55,607 nt of DNA from Oscillospiraceae bacterium (GTDB taxonomy: Bacteria; Bacillota; Clostridia; Oscillospirales; Oscillospiraceae), in the NCBI GenBank assembly GCA_022792945.1, contig JAAWBZ010000084.1:1-55607 (forward strand), read 5' to 3'. The notes beneath the pieces are model-generated. The model had not been told where the DNA came from and ran no database searches. It saw only the letters and a list, made by a program, of their open reading frames with translations. The position numbers and the translations under genes were made by a program. Below, one piece after another: positions 25,215 through 34,337 of this stretch. The stretch's first letter is position 1, and each line of letters starts with the position of its first letter.

Positions 25215-26585
25215 GTGGAAAAATTTGACGTCATTGTGATCGGCGGCGGCCCCGGCGGGTATCTGTGCGCGGAGCGCGCGTCTCAGGGGGGCCTGAAGGC
25301 GGCGCTGATTGAGAAGGAGCACCTGGGCGGCGTGTGCCTTAACGAGGGCTGTGTCCCCACCAAGAGCCTCCTTTACTGCGCCAAGCAGTACGCCGCGGCC
25401 AGACACGGCGCGGACTACGGCGTCGTCGCCGCCGATGTGAAATACGACCATGCTAAGGTGATCGAGCGGAAGGCCAAAGTGGTGAAAACCCTGGTCTCCG
25501 GCGTGGGGGCCACCATGGCCGCTCATAAGGTCAAGGTCTACATGGCCGCCGGCAGGATCCAGGGCCGCGGTGCAGACGGCAGCTTTGAGGTCCGGGCCGG
25601 GGACGAGTTGATCGCTGCCGACCGTCTGGTGATCGCCACCGGCTCCTCCACCGCAAAGCCTCCGGTCCCCGGCCTCCAGGCCGGGCTGGACGCCGGCTTT
25701 GTGCTGACCAATCGGGAAATTCTGGATCTCAAGGAATTGCCTGAGTCTCTGGTTTGCATGGGCGGCGGCGTCATCGGACTGGAAATGGCCTGCTATTTTG
25801 CTTCCGCGGGCGTGAAGGTCACGGTCATCGAGATGATGCCCAAGATCGCCGGCCCCACGGACCAGGAAATCTGCGACAGCCTGATGAAAACCTACCGCAA
25901 AGAGGGCATGGAGTTCAAGCTGAACGCCAGGGTCCTGGAGATTGGCAGGGATTCCGTAACCTATGAGGACGCCGAGGGCAGAAAAACCCTGCCCTGCGGC
26001 AAGGTGCTCCTGTCCGCCGGCCGCCGGCCCGACACCACGGGGCTGAACCTGGAGGCCCTGGGCATCCAGACCGAGCGCGGCGCGATTGTCACCGACCGCC
26101 ACCTGTGCACCAATGTCGCCGGGGTCTACGCCGTGGGCGACTGCAACGGAAAGCTGATGCTGGCCCACACAGCCTACCGCGAGGCGGAGGTGGCCGTGAA
26201 CCACATGCTGGGGATCCGAGACGAGATGCGCTACGAGGCTATCCCCTCGGTGATTTACACCAACCCCGAGGTCGCCAGCGTGGGTGAGACGAAGGACAGC
26301 GCTGAGCGGAAGGGCATGCGCGTCAAGGAGGTCAAGGCCCCCATGATGTACTCCGGCCGCTATGTGGCGGAGACGCTGAACGGCGACGGCTTCTGCAAGC
26401 TGGTCTACGACCTGGACCGGAATTGCCTGGTGGGCGTACAGCTGATGGGCAGCTACGCCTCGGAGATGATCTACGGCGCGGCGCTGATGCTGGAGACGGA
26501 GCTGCCGCTCTCCCAGCTGAAGAAGCTGGTGTTCCCCCATCCCACGGTCTGCGAAGTGGTCCGCGAGGCGCTGTTCCAGATATAA
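25215..26585 (+). CDS. lpdA: Dihydrolipoyl dehydrogenase (E3)
   Basis: The protein has 456 residues with the FAD motif GGGPGG, the redox-active disulfide C41-x4-C46 (GGVCLNEGCVPTK), NAD motif GGGVIGLEMA, the FAD-contact AVGDCNGK and the C-terminal active-site pair FPHPTVCE. It re-oxidises the dihydrolipoyl arms of E2, making NADH. GTG 25215 is preferred because GAGGGAGG (25201-25208) lies 6 bases upstream; ATG 25209 directly abuts that site. It has no extra lipoyl domain at its N-terminus. 16 bases separate it from E2. Confidence 0.93.
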   Translation: MEKFDVIVIGGGPGGYLCAERASQGGLKAALIEKEHLGGVCLNEGCVPTKSLLYCAKQYAAARHGADYGVVAADVKYDHAKVIERKAKVVKTLVSGVGATMAAHKVKVYMAAGRIQGRGADGSFEVRAGDELIAADRLVIATGSSTAKPPVPGLQAGLDAGFVLTNREILDLKELPESLVCMGGGVIGLEMACYFASAGVKVTVIEMMPKIAGPTDQEICDSLMKTYRKEGMEFKLNARVLEIGRDSVTYEDAEGRKTLPCGKVLLSAGRRPDTTGLNLEALGIQTERGAIVTDRHLCTNVAGVYAVGDCNGKLMLAHTAYREAEVAVNHMLGIRDEMRYEAIPSVIYTNPEVASVGETKDSAERKGMRVKEVKAPMMYSGRYVAETLNGDGFCKLVYDLDRNCLVGVQLMGSYASEMIYGAALMLETELPLSQLKKLVFPHPTVCEVVREALFQI

Positions 26586-26623
26586 AATTGAATACTCTTT
26601 AAACCGAAAGGACGAATACCAAT

Positions 26624-29095
26624 ATGCCGAAATCTTTATATGTCGATCCGGTAGCCACCAGAGCGCCGGGCAAGATCCACTTTGAGGACATTCCCGTCTG
26701 TGCCTACAGCAAGACCGTGGCTGAGGAGCGCAAGAACTTCTCGGACGAGGATCTGATCCGCATCTACCGCGACATCACAATCCTGCGGGAGTTCGAGAAC
26801 ATGCTGAACCTGATCAAGACCCAGGCCAGCTACAACGGCATCGACACCACCTATCCCGGTCCCGCCCATCTGTCCCTGGGCCAGGAGGCGTCCTGCGTGG
26901 GCGAGGCGTATCTGCTGGACAAGGACGACTACATCTTCGGCTCCCACAGAAGCCATTCCGAAATTCTGGCCAAATGCCTCAGCTGCATCGAAAAGATGAG
27001 CGACGCGGAGCTGATGCAGGTCATGGAGAGCTTCCTGGGCGGCAAGACCCTGCGCGCCGTGGAGAAGTTCGGCAAGACCGACAATGTCAAGGAGCTGGCT
27101 GTGCGCTTTGTGCTCTACGGCACCCTGGCGGAGATTTTTGCCCGGGAGGCGGGCTTCCACCATGGCATGGGCGGCTCCATGCACGCGTTCTTCCTGCCCT
27201 TCGGCGTGTACCCCAACAACGCCATCGTCGGCGGCAGCGGCACCATCGCGGCGGGCGCGGCCCTCTATAAGAAGGTCAACAAGAAGAAGGGCATCGTGGT
27301 GTGCAACATCGGCGACGCGTCCCTGGGCTGCGGCCCCGTGTGGGAGGCATTCAACTTTGCGGCCATGGACCAGTACAAAACCCTCTGGGAGGAGGGCATG
27401 AAGGGCGGCCTGCCGGTCATCTTCAACATCTTCAACAACTCCTACGGCATGGGCGGCCAGACCCGCGGCGAGACCATGGCCTACGACCTGCTGGCCCGCA
27501 TCGGCGCCGGCATCACCCCCAACCAGATGCACGCCGAGCGCGTGGACGGCTGGAACCCCCTGGCAGTCATTGACGCATACAAGCGCAAGAAGGAGATCCT
27601 GGACAAGAACGACGGCCCAGTGCTGCTGGACGTGGTGACCTACCGTCTGCTGGGCCACTCCACCTCCGACCAGAACGCCTACCGCACCAAGGAGGAGATC
27701 GAGGACTGGAGAAGCTGGGACCCCATCGTCAAGTACCGCGAGGAGCTGGTCAAGGCCGGCGTGGCGGACGACGCCCGGTTCGAGGAAATCCTCAAGGAGA
27801 CCAGCGAGCGCATGACCATGATCTGCAAGGCAGCCTCTGACAAGGAGATCTCTCCCTATGTGGACTTCAGCAAGCAGCCGGACTACGTCTCCAACCTGAT
27901 GTTCTCCAACGAGAGCGTCCGCTCCATGGACACCGGGGCCGAGGCCCGCGTGACCACGCCCAAGGAGGAGAACTCCCGCTGGAAGGCCGTGCAGGGCAAG
28001 GAGCGCAGCGCCTTCAAGAACGGCCAGCCGGTCTCCAAGATGAAGGTGTTCAACATCCGTGACGCCATCTTCGAGCCCATGTTCAACAAGTACTATGAGG
28101 ACCCGACCCTTGTCGCCTACGGCGAGGATGTCCGCGACTGGGGCGGCGCTTACGCGGTGTACCGCGGCATGATGGACTCCATTCCCTATTCCCGTCTGTT
28201 CAACTCCCCCATCTCCGAGGCTGCCATCGTCGGCACCGGCGTGGGCTACTGCATGTGCGGCGGCCGCGCGGTGATCGAGCTGATGTACTGCGACTTCATC
28301 GGCCGCGCCGGCGACGAGGTGTTCAACCAGATGTCCAAGTGGCAGGCCATGTCCGCGGGCATTCTGAAGATGCCGCTGATCCTCCGGGTGTCCGTGGGCG
28401 CCAAGTACGGCGCGCAGCACTCCCAGGACTGGGTGGCCATCGTCTCCCACATCCCCGGCCTGAAGGTCATGTTCCCTGCCACGCCTTACGAGGCCAAGGG
28501 CATCATGCAGGCCGCCCTCAACGGCACCGACCCGGTCATCATCTTCGAGTCCCAGCGTATTTACGACAAGGGCGAGGAGTTCCATGCCGGCGGCGTGCCC
28601 GCGGAGGAGTACGAGTGGGCCCCCGGCGCGGTCAACAAGGTCCGCGACGGCAAGGACCTGACCATCCTCACCATCGGCGCCACTCTCTACCGCGCGCTGG
28701 ACGCGGCCAAGGAGCTGTCCGAGAAATACGGCATGGAGGCCGACGTCATCAATATGCCGTCCCTGGTGCCGCTGGATTACACCGACCTGATCGCCTCGGT
28801 GAAGAAGACCGGTCGCGTGGTGCTGGCGTCCGACGCCTGCGTCAGAGGCTCCTTCCTCAACGATATTGCCCAGAACCTGACGAGCCTGTGCTTCGACTAC
28901 CTGGACGCGCCGCCGGTGGTCATCGGCGCGAAGAACTGGATCACTCCGCCCTATGAGTTCGACGAGTTCTTCTTCCCCCAGGCTGACTGGATCGTGGACG
29001 CGGTCAACGCCAAGGTGGTGCCGCTGCCCGGCTACGTTTCCAAGATCACCCCGACGGAGACGGAGTTCCTGCGGACGGCCAAGGCCGGCGTGTAA
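26624..29095 (+). CDS. Fused E1 alpha-beta subunit of a 2-oxoacid/acetoin dehydrogenase-like complex
   Basis: The protein has 823 residues and joins E1 alpha (about 1-440) and E1 beta (about 465-823), usually two proteins. Alpha part: the thiamine-diphosphate motif begins GDASLG (GDA instead of GDG) and ends IFNNSYG after an insertion; the substrate loop reads YRLLGHSTSDQ. Beta part: VAYGEDVRDWGGAYAVYRGM, FNSPISEAAIVGTGVGY, KYGAQHSQDW and the C-terminal transketolase domain. The family oxidatively decarboxylates 2-oxoacids or cleaves acetoin-like ketones. The upstream alcohol-type dehydrogenase favours an acetoin- or ketose-like substrate; this is inference. Confidence 0.85.
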   Translation: MPKSLYVDPVATRAPGKIHFEDIPVCAYSKTVAEERKNFSDEDLIRIYRDITILREFENMLNLIKTQASYNGIDTTYPGPAHLSLGQEASCVGEAYLLDKDDYIFGSHRSHSEILAKCLSCIEKMSDAELMQVMESFLGGKTLRAVEKFGKTDNVKELAVRFVLYGTLAEIFAREAGFHHGMGGSMHAFFLPFGVYPNNAIVGGSGTIAAGAALYKKVNKKKGIVVCNIGDASLGCGPVWEAFNFAAMDQYKTLWEEGMKGGLPVIFNIFNNSYGMGGQTRGETMAYDLLARIGAGITPNQMHAERVDGWNPLAVIDAYKRKKEILDKNDGPVLLDVVTYRLLGHSTSDQNAYRTKEEIEDWRSWDPIVKYREELVKAGVADDARFEEILKETSERMTMICKAASDKEISPYVDFSKQPDYVSNLMFSNESVRSMDTGAEARVTTPKEENSRWKAVQGKERSAFKNGQPVSKMKVFNIRDAIFEPMFNKYYEDPTLVAYGEDVRDWGGAYAVYRGMMDSIPYSRLFNSPISEAAIVGTGVGYCMCGGRAVIELMYCDFIGRAGDEVFNQMSKWQAMSAGILKMPLILRVSVGAKYGAQHSQDWVAIVSHIPGLKVMFPATPYEAKGIMQAALNGTDPVIIFESQRIYDKGEEFHAGGVPAEEYEWAPGAVNKVRDGKDLTILTIGATLYRALDAAKELSEKYGMEADVINMPSLVPLDYTDLIASVKKTGRVVLASDACVRGSFLNDIAQNLTSLCFDYLDAPPVVIGAKNWITPPYEFDEFFFPQADWIVDAVNAKVVPLPGYVSKITPTETEFLRTAKAGV

Positions 29096-29098
29096 GCC

Positions 29099-29767
29099 AT
29101 GGCGCTGCAGAAGGTGAAGGCCGTCCTCTTCGACCTGGACGGCACCCTTCTGGACACGGTCAAGGATATCGGCACAGGCGCGAATCTCGCCCTGTGCCGA
29201 TATGGCTGCCCCAAATACCCGCTGGATGCCTACCGTGCCTTTGTGGGCCACGGCATCCGGAAGCTGTTTGGGCTGATCGTCCCGAAGGGCACGAGTGATG
29301 CTGATTTTGAAAGCATTTTGCAGTATTACCTGCAATACTATCCCGAGCACTGCACCGACCGCACCACGGAGTTCCCCGGCATCCGGCGGATGCTGGCGGC
29401 CTTGCAGGCGGCGGGGTATACGCTGGCAGTGATTTCCAACAAGACGGAAAAAACGTCCCGGAAAATCATCGGCCACTATTTTCCGGAGATCGATTTCCGT
29501 TTCGTCTGGGGCAACAACGGCACACGGCCGCTGAAGCCGGACCCGGCGGCGGGCGCGCTGGCCTGTCAGACGCTGGGGCTTACGCCGGAGGAGATCCTGT
29601 ACTTCGGCGACGGCGATACCGACATGGCCTTTGGCAGTGCGGCGGGCTTTTTTGCCGTGGGCTGTGCCTGGGGCTACCGGGATGCGGACTGCCTGCGGAA
29701 AAACGGCGCGCGGGCCGTGGTGGAGACCGCGGAAGCGCTGCTGGAGATGCTGGGCGTGGAGGCATAA
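29099..29767 (+). CDS. HAD phosphatase (phosphoglycolate phosphatase-like)
   Basis: The protein has 222 residues with the four HAD motifs: DLDGT (nucleophile Asp in LFDLDGTLLDT), SNK (VISNKTEKTS), Lys in LKPDP, and GDGDTDM. The helical cap following motif I is of the C1 type as in Gph/PpaX. It starts 3 bases after the E1 stop, so it is the last gene of that operon. It might remove a phosphorylated side product, but general housekeeping is as likely. A terminator follows. Confidence 0.85.
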   Translation: MALQKVKAVLFDLDGTLLDTVKDIGTGANLALCRYGCPKYPLDAYRAFVGHGIRKLFGLIVPKGTSDADFESILQYYLQYYPEHCTDRTTEFPGIRRMLAALQAAGYTLAVISNKTEKTSRKIIGHYFPEIDFRFVWGNNGTRPLKPDPAAGALACQTLGLTPEEILYFGDGDTDMAFGSAAGFFAVGCAWGYRDADCLRKNGARAVVETAEALLEMLGVEA

Positions 29768-29785
29768 TTCCCGGAAAATTTCACA

Positions 29786-29826
29786 AACTGCCGTACAGAG
29801 CCTTTGCGCGGTACGGCAGTTTTTTG
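29786..29826 (+). terminator. Terminator after the dehydrogenase operon and HAD gene
   Basis: AACTGCCGTAC (29786-29796) pairs with GTACGGCAGTT (29811-29821), followed by a T-run to 29825. Confidence 0.92.
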
Positions 29827-29827
29827 G

Positions 29828-29856
29828 TTGCACATTCCGGGAAAATATGCTACGAT
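29828..29856 (+). promoter_or_regulatory. Promoter for the NagD-type HAD gene
   Basis: TTGCAC (29828-29833) and TACGAT (29851-29856) with a 17-base spacer; TGC precedes the -10 (extended -10). Confidence 0.65.
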
Positions 29857-29892
29857 GGGGCTGTGCCAAAGACCATGAAGGAGGATAATTTC

Positions 29893-30675
29893 ATGATCAA
29901 CCTGAAGGAAAAGAAGGGCTTCCTGTGCGACATGGACGGCGTCATTTACCATGGAGAGCGCCTGCTGCCCGGCGTGACGGATTTCGTGGACTGGCTGGTG
30001 TCCAACAAGAAACAATTCCTGTTCCTGACCAACGCCAGCAGCCGCAGTCCCCGGGAGCTGCAGATGCGTCTGGGCCGCATGGGGCTGGATGTGGACGTGA
30101 GCCACTTTTACACCAGCGCCCAGGCCACGGCCAAGTTCCTCAGCAGTCAGTCGCCGGGGTGCAGCGCCTATGTGGTGGGAGATCCGGGCCTCTATAACGC
30201 CCTGTACGAGGCGGGCATCACCACCAACGATGTCAATCCGGATTATGTGGTCATCGGTGAGACGGTCAACTACAACTACGATACCATCAAGAAGGCCATG
30301 CGCCACGTGATGAACGGCGCGCGGCTCATCGGCACCAATACCGACCTCACCGGCCCGTCGGAGACCGGCCTGGAGCCGGCCTGCCGCGCCCTGGTTTCGC
30401 CCATTGAGATGACCACGGGGAAGAAGGCCTATTTCGTGGGCAAGCCCAATCCGCTGATGATGCGGACGGGCCTGCAGCTGCTGGGCGTCCACTCGGCGGA
30501 GGCGTGCATGGTGGGCGACCGCATGGACACCGACGTGATCGCCGGTATCGAATCTGGCATGGACTCCGTTCTGGTTCTCACCGGCGTCACCAGCCGTCAG
30601 TCCATGGAGCAGTATCCCTACCGCCCCAAGCTGATCCTGGACGGCGTGGGAGATATCGCCCGGCTGGGGGCCTAG
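29893..30675 (+). CDS. HAD-IIA (NagD/AraL-type) sugar-phosphate phosphatase
   Basis: The protein has 260 residues. Motif I is CDMDGVIYHG, motif II LTNASSRS, and motifs III/IV KPNP..MVGDRMDTDV, with the large C2-type cap between them. Such enzymes dephosphorylate nucleotide monophosphates or small sugar phosphates, often as metabolite repair. The start at 29893 follows GGAGGATAATTTC. It is monocistronic, with its own promoter and a terminator after it. Confidence 0.88.
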   Translation: MINLKEKKGFLCDMDGVIYHGERLLPGVTDFVDWLVSNKKQFLFLTNASSRSPRELQMRLGRMGLDVDVSHFYTSAQATAKFLSSQSPGCSAYVVGDPGLYNALYEAGITTNDVNPDYVVIGETVNYNYDTIKKAMRHVMNGARLIGTNTDLTGPSETGLEPACRALVSPIEMTTGKKAYFVGKPNPLMMRTGLQLLGVHSAEACMVGDRMDTDVIAGIESGMDSVLVLTGVTSRQSMEQYPYRPKLILDGVGDIARLGA

Positions 30676-30700
30676 ACGGCTGATCTTTTTTTGTCAAATG

Positions 30701-30731
30701 GAAGGGGACCGCGAGGCCCCCTTCTTTTTTC
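30701..30731 (+). terminator. Terminator after the NagD-type gene
   Basis: GAAGGGG (30701-30707) pairs with CCCCTTC (30718-30724), followed by TTTTTT. Confidence 0.88.
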
Positions 30732-30753
30732 GCCATTTTTTGCGCTCCAGGCG

Positions 30754-30782
30754 TTGCATGGGGGGACAAAATTTGGTAGAAT
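30754..30782 (+). promoter_or_regulatory. Promoter for the SLH/L,D-transpeptidase gene
   Basis: TTGCAT (30754-30759) and TAGAAT (30777-30782) with a 17-base spacer, about 30 bases before the start codon. Confidence 0.65.
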
Positions 30783-30812
30783 ATAACCAATGACTGCTTA
30801 TGAGGTGAAGAA

Positions 30813-32894
30813 ATGAGAAAGGCAATTGTGGGGATTTTATGTCTGGTGACGCTGGTTCTGCTGGCGCTGCCGGCGGGGGCCATGCCGCCCACCTGGGCGG
30901 AGGAGGCCATGACCTTTGCGGTGGAGCACGGCATTCTGGACGAGGCGGACTGCCGGCCCACCGACGCCGTCACCCGTGCGGAGCTGGCCGGTATGCTGGT
31001 GCGCCTGCTGCGGGCAGAGGCGCGCGCGGACCTGCGCGCGTTTACGGACGTGCAGCCTGGGGACGTGCACTATGACGACCTGGCCGGGGCGGTGGCCCTG
31101 GGCGTTTTGCAGGGGAGCGGCGGCGCGCTGCGGCCGCAGGCGACGCTGACCCGGGAACAGGCCATCACCATGCTGGCGCGGTGCTTCGGTGTTGCCAGGG
31201 TGGACGCACAGGTGCTCTCTGGCTTCTCGGACCGGGCCGGGATCAGCGACTGGGCGCTGGGGCCCATGACCGCCATGGTCACGGAGGGCTGCGTCCGGGG
31301 CGTGAATGGCCGGCTGAATCCCCAGGCCGCCATCACCCAGCAGGAGCTGGTGCAGCTGCTCTACAATATGGCCGGCGGCCTCATCGAGGACGGCGCCGCG
31401 CCGGAGAGCGCCAGCGCCGTGCTGCGGGCAGGGGAGAAGGCGCCCGAAAACCTCCAGCTCAGCGGTAATCTGGTAGTGTGCGGCGCGGCGGATGAGGCGG
31501 TGACGCTCCGCGGCGTGCAGGCGGGCGGGCGTATCGTGATCTGCGGCGGCAAGGTCCAGCTGACCGGCAATTGCAGCGCGGCGGAGGTGGTCTGCGCCGG
31601 CAGCGGCGTGGAGCTGGCCGCCGATGGTAGCATTCCCATCCGCGTCGTCAGCGGCAGCGCTGTGATTTCCGGCGGCGGGATGGTGACAGCCGACGCGCCG
31701 GTGACGCTGGAGAGCGGTACATACGCCCAACTGAATCTCAGCGGCGCGGAGGCGGTCCTTGCCCACGGCGCGCAGGTGGAAGAGGCAGTTCTGGCCGGAC
31801 AGGCGGTCCTGTCCGGCGAGGGTCAGGCTTCCCACGTGACCCTCCGCGGCAGCGACTGCCGGGTCACGGCGGAGGCCGGCGAGATCACCGAGGCCTACGA
31901 CGCCGGCATCTCCCAGGTGCGGGCCGTGGTGGCCCAGCCGGCCAACGAGCCGACTCCCGGCGCCCCGGCGGTCACCACCACGGTGCGCTTTGAGAACGTG
32001 GACACCACGGGCTGCGAGGGCGGCGTGCGCCGCTGCACCCTCTCGTGGTACGTCAACGGCACGGCGGTGGAAAAGCAGCTGGATTTCCCGCTCTATGAGG
32101 GCGCGACGGCCACGCTCCACACCAACGGCATCTATACCGGCACGCTGCCGCCCCAGCTGACCATCCTGGCGCGGCTGAGCTATGGGGACGAGACGGTGGA
32201 GTGCACCCAGAGCGTCAATCAGCACCTGGAGCAGCTGCCCACCCCGGTGCGCACGCTGGAGGTGGAGTGCACGGTGATCCGCAATACCTCCATGTACTCC
32301 AGCATTGGCAGCGGCTGGATGTGCAATGTCCCGGCGGGGACCTATGCGATCTACATCAACTACAGCGGCACCAGCTACGGCAAAATCCGCCTGGCCGACG
32401 GCCGCGAGGGCTGGGTCCGCTGGAGCGATCTGCGGATCTCCAGCAAGGACTATGTCCGGACCACCGACTATCAGCAGTGGGAGAAGGAGCAGTTCGTCAA
32501 TACCCGCGGCTATACCAGCACCACGGGGTATCTGGTCTGGGTGAACCTGCTGACCCAGAAGGTCAACGTGTTCCAGGGCACGGCGGGGAACTGGAAGCTG
32601 GTCCGGACCTGCGCCTGCTGTTCGGGCAAGAATACGACGCCCACCATCGGCGGCGTGTTCAAGTACCAGTACCGGCAGAATACGTGGGACTTCGGCTCGT
32701 ACTATGTGCGCCGGCCCATGATTTTCAACGGCGGCCACGCCTTCCACTCCCGGACGTATATCAAGGGGAGCAGCGGCCTCCTGGACGCCACCATGGGCAA
32801 GCCCGCCTCCCACGGCTGCGTGCGGATGTACGACGCGGACGTGGATTGGCTGTGGAACAATATGCCCTTCGGCACCACAGTGGTGGTGTATTGA
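30813..32894 (+). CDS. SLH-domain L,D-transpeptidase (YkuD) surface protein
   Basis: The protein has 693 residues: a signal peptide (about 1-23); three SLH-like repeats (about 24-195); a repetitive beta-strand-rich region (about 205-350, steps such as LQLSGNLVVCGAADEAVTLRGV) that looks like a beta-helix or bactofilin-like spacer; a beta-sandwich-like segment; an SH3b-like domain (about 480-550); and a C-terminal YkuD domain with SHGCVRM (catalytic C669, H667). It likely makes 3-3 or protein cross-links in peptidoglycan while bound to wall polymer. GAGGTG precedes the start. The modular order is unusual for YkuD proteins. Confidence 0.85.
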   Translation: MRKAIVGILCLVTLVLLALPAGAMPPTWAEEAMTFAVEHGILDEADCRPTDAVTRAELAGMLVRLLRAEARADLRAFTDVQPGDVHYDDLAGAVALGVLQGSGGALRPQATLTREQAITMLARCFGVARVDAQVLSGFSDRAGISDWALGPMTAMVTEGCVRGVNGRLNPQAAITQQELVQLLYNMAGGLIEDGAAPESASAVLRAGEKAPENLQLSGNLVVCGAADEAVTLRGVQAGGRIVICGGKVQLTGNCSAAEVVCAGSGVELAADGSIPIRVVSGSAVISGGGMVTADAPVTLESGTYAQLNLSGAEAVLAHGAQVEEAVLAGQAVLSGEGQASHVTLRGSDCRVTAEAGEITEAYDAGISQVRAVVAQPANEPTPGAPAVTTTVRFENVDTTGCEGGVRRCTLSWYVNGTAVEKQLDFPLYEGATATLHTNGIYTGTLPPQLTILARLSYGDETVECTQSVNQHLEQLPTPVRTLEVECTVIRNTSMYSSIGSGWMCNVPAGTYAIYINYSGTSYGKIRLADGREGWVRWSDLRISSKDYVRTTDYQQWEKEQFVNTRGYTSTTGYLVWVNLLTQKVNVFQGTAGNWKLVRTCACCSGKNTTPTIGGVFKYQYRQNTWDFGSYYVRRPMIFNGGHAFHSRTYIKGSSGLLDATMGKPASHGCVRMYDADVDWLWNNMPFGTTVVVY

Positions 32895-32936
32895 GGCGGC
32901 CTTTTCTGCCAGCGGGCTTTCTTTTGCAAATTGTGG

Positions 32937-32965
32937 TTGACCAAACGCCGCGGGCATGCCATAAT
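32937..32965 (+). promoter_or_regulatory. Promoter of der-plsY-gpsA
   Basis: TTGACC (32937-32942) and CATAAT (32960-32965) with a 17-base spacer, 40 bases before the der start. Confidence 0.75.
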
Positions 32966-33005
32966 AGGGAGAGTCATACGATATTGTGAAAGAGGAGGCG
33001 ACGGC

Positions 33006-34334
33006 ATGGCAAAGCCCATTGTTGCGATTGTCGGGCGGCCCAATGTGGGCAAGTCGCTGCTGTTCAATAAGCTTACCGGCCGCCGCACGGCCATTGTGGA
33101 GGATACCCCCGGCGTCACCCGGGACCGGCTGTACGGCGAGTGCGATTGGAACGGACGGAGCTTTTCCCTGGTGGACACCGGCGGTATCGAGATGGAGACA
33201 GACAGCCAGATGCTCCGTTTTATGCGCCGCCAGGCGGAGACCGCCATTGAGCTGGCCGACGTCATTGTGATGGTCACCGACGTGACCGTGGGCCTGACGG
33301 CGGCGGACAGCGCTGTGGCCGCCATGCTGCGGAAGGCGAAGAAGCCGGTGGTGCTGGCGGTGAACAAGTGCGACAGCGTCGGGGCGGTCAACCCGGACGT
33401 GTACGAGTTCTACGCCCTGGGCCTGGGGGACCCCATCGAGGTCTCCGCCGTCCACGGCCACGGCACCGGCGATCTGCTGGATGCCTGCGTGGCCGCTTTC
33501 CCGCCGGAGACGGAGGAAGAGGCGGATGAGGAGCTGATCCGCGTCGCCATCATCGGCAAGCCCAACGTGGGCAAGTCCAGCCTCCTCAACCGCATCCTGG
33601 GGGAGGAGCGCGTGATCGTCTCCGACGTAGCCGGCACCACCCGGGACGCCATCGACAGCTATTTTGAGAACGAGTGGGGTAAATACTGCTTCATCGACAC
33701 CGCCGGTATGCGCCGGCGCTCCAAGGTGGACGACGCGGTGGAGCGCTACAGCAATCTGCGCACCGTCGCCGCGGTGGACCGCGCCGACGTGTGCCTGGTG
33801 CTCATTGATGCCCAGGAGGGCGTCACAGAGCAGGACACCAAGATCGCCGGCCTGGCCCACGAGGCGGGGAAGGCCTGCATTATCGTGGTCAACAAGTGGG
33901 ACATCGTGGAGAAGGACACCAATACCATGGCCCAGATGACCGAGGAGATCCGAAGGGACCTCTCCTATATGCCCTATGCCCCGGTGGTGTTCCTCTCGGC
34001 GCTGACGGGCCGGCGGGTGGACCGGCTGTTCGGCCAGATCAACGCCGCGGCCAACGCCGCGGCCATGCGCATCACCACTGGCACCCTCAACAGCATCCTG
34101 GAGGATGCCACTGCCCGGGTCCAGCCCCCCAGCGACAAGGGCCGCCGCCTGAAGATCTACTATATGACTCAGGCCGGCGTGAAGCCGCCCCATTTTGTGA
34201 TCTTCTGCAACGATGCGCGGCTGTTTCACTTTTCCTATCAGCGGTACCTGGAGAACCAGATCCGCGCGGTCTACGGCCTGGAGGGTACGCCGGTCCGCAT
34301 CACCATCCGCCAGAAAGGCGACAAGGAGGGGTAG
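33006..34334 (+). CDS. der: Ribosome-assembly GTPase Der (EngA)
   Basis: The protein has 442 residues, the only GTPase type with two tandem G domains: first P-loop GRPNVGKS at 10-17, second GKPNVGKS starting at 184, with NKCD and NKWD guanine-specificity motifs and DTGG/DTAG switch motifs. A KH-like domain ends the protein. Der acts in 50S subunit maturation. AGGAGGCGACGGC precedes the start. plsY begins 3 bases after its stop, an order common in Clostridia. Confidence 0.97.
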   Translation: MAKPIVAIVGRPNVGKSLLFNKLTGRRTAIVEDTPGVTRDRLYGECDWNGRSFSLVDTGGIEMETDSQMLRFMRRQAETAIELADVIVMVTDVTVGLTAADSAVAAMLRKAKKPVVLAVNKCDSVGAVNPDVYEFYALGLGDPIEVSAVHGHGTGDLLDACVAAFPPETEEEADEELIRVAIIGKPNVGKSSLLNRILGEERVIVSDVAGTTRDAIDSYFENEWGKYCFIDTAGMRRRSKVDDAVERYSNLRTVAAVDRADVCLVLIDAQEGVTEQDTKIAGLAHEAGKACIIVVNKWDIVEKDTNTMAQMTEEIRRDLSYMPYAPVVFLSALTGRRVDRLFGQINAAANAAAMRITTGTLNSILEDATARVQPPSDKGRRLKIYYMTQAGVKPPHFVIFCNDARLFHFSYQRYLENQIRAVYGLEGTPVRITIRQKGDKEG

Positions 34335-34337
34335 GGC

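Noticed and set aside
22007-25234. A 1075-residue minus-strand frame
   Set aside because: Antisense shadow of the Zn-dehydrogenase and E2 genes; its Gly/Arg/His repeats simply mirror the Ala/Pro linkers.
26636-29869. A 1077-residue minus-strand frame
   Set aside because: Antisense shadow of the fused E1 and HAD genes; no motifs.
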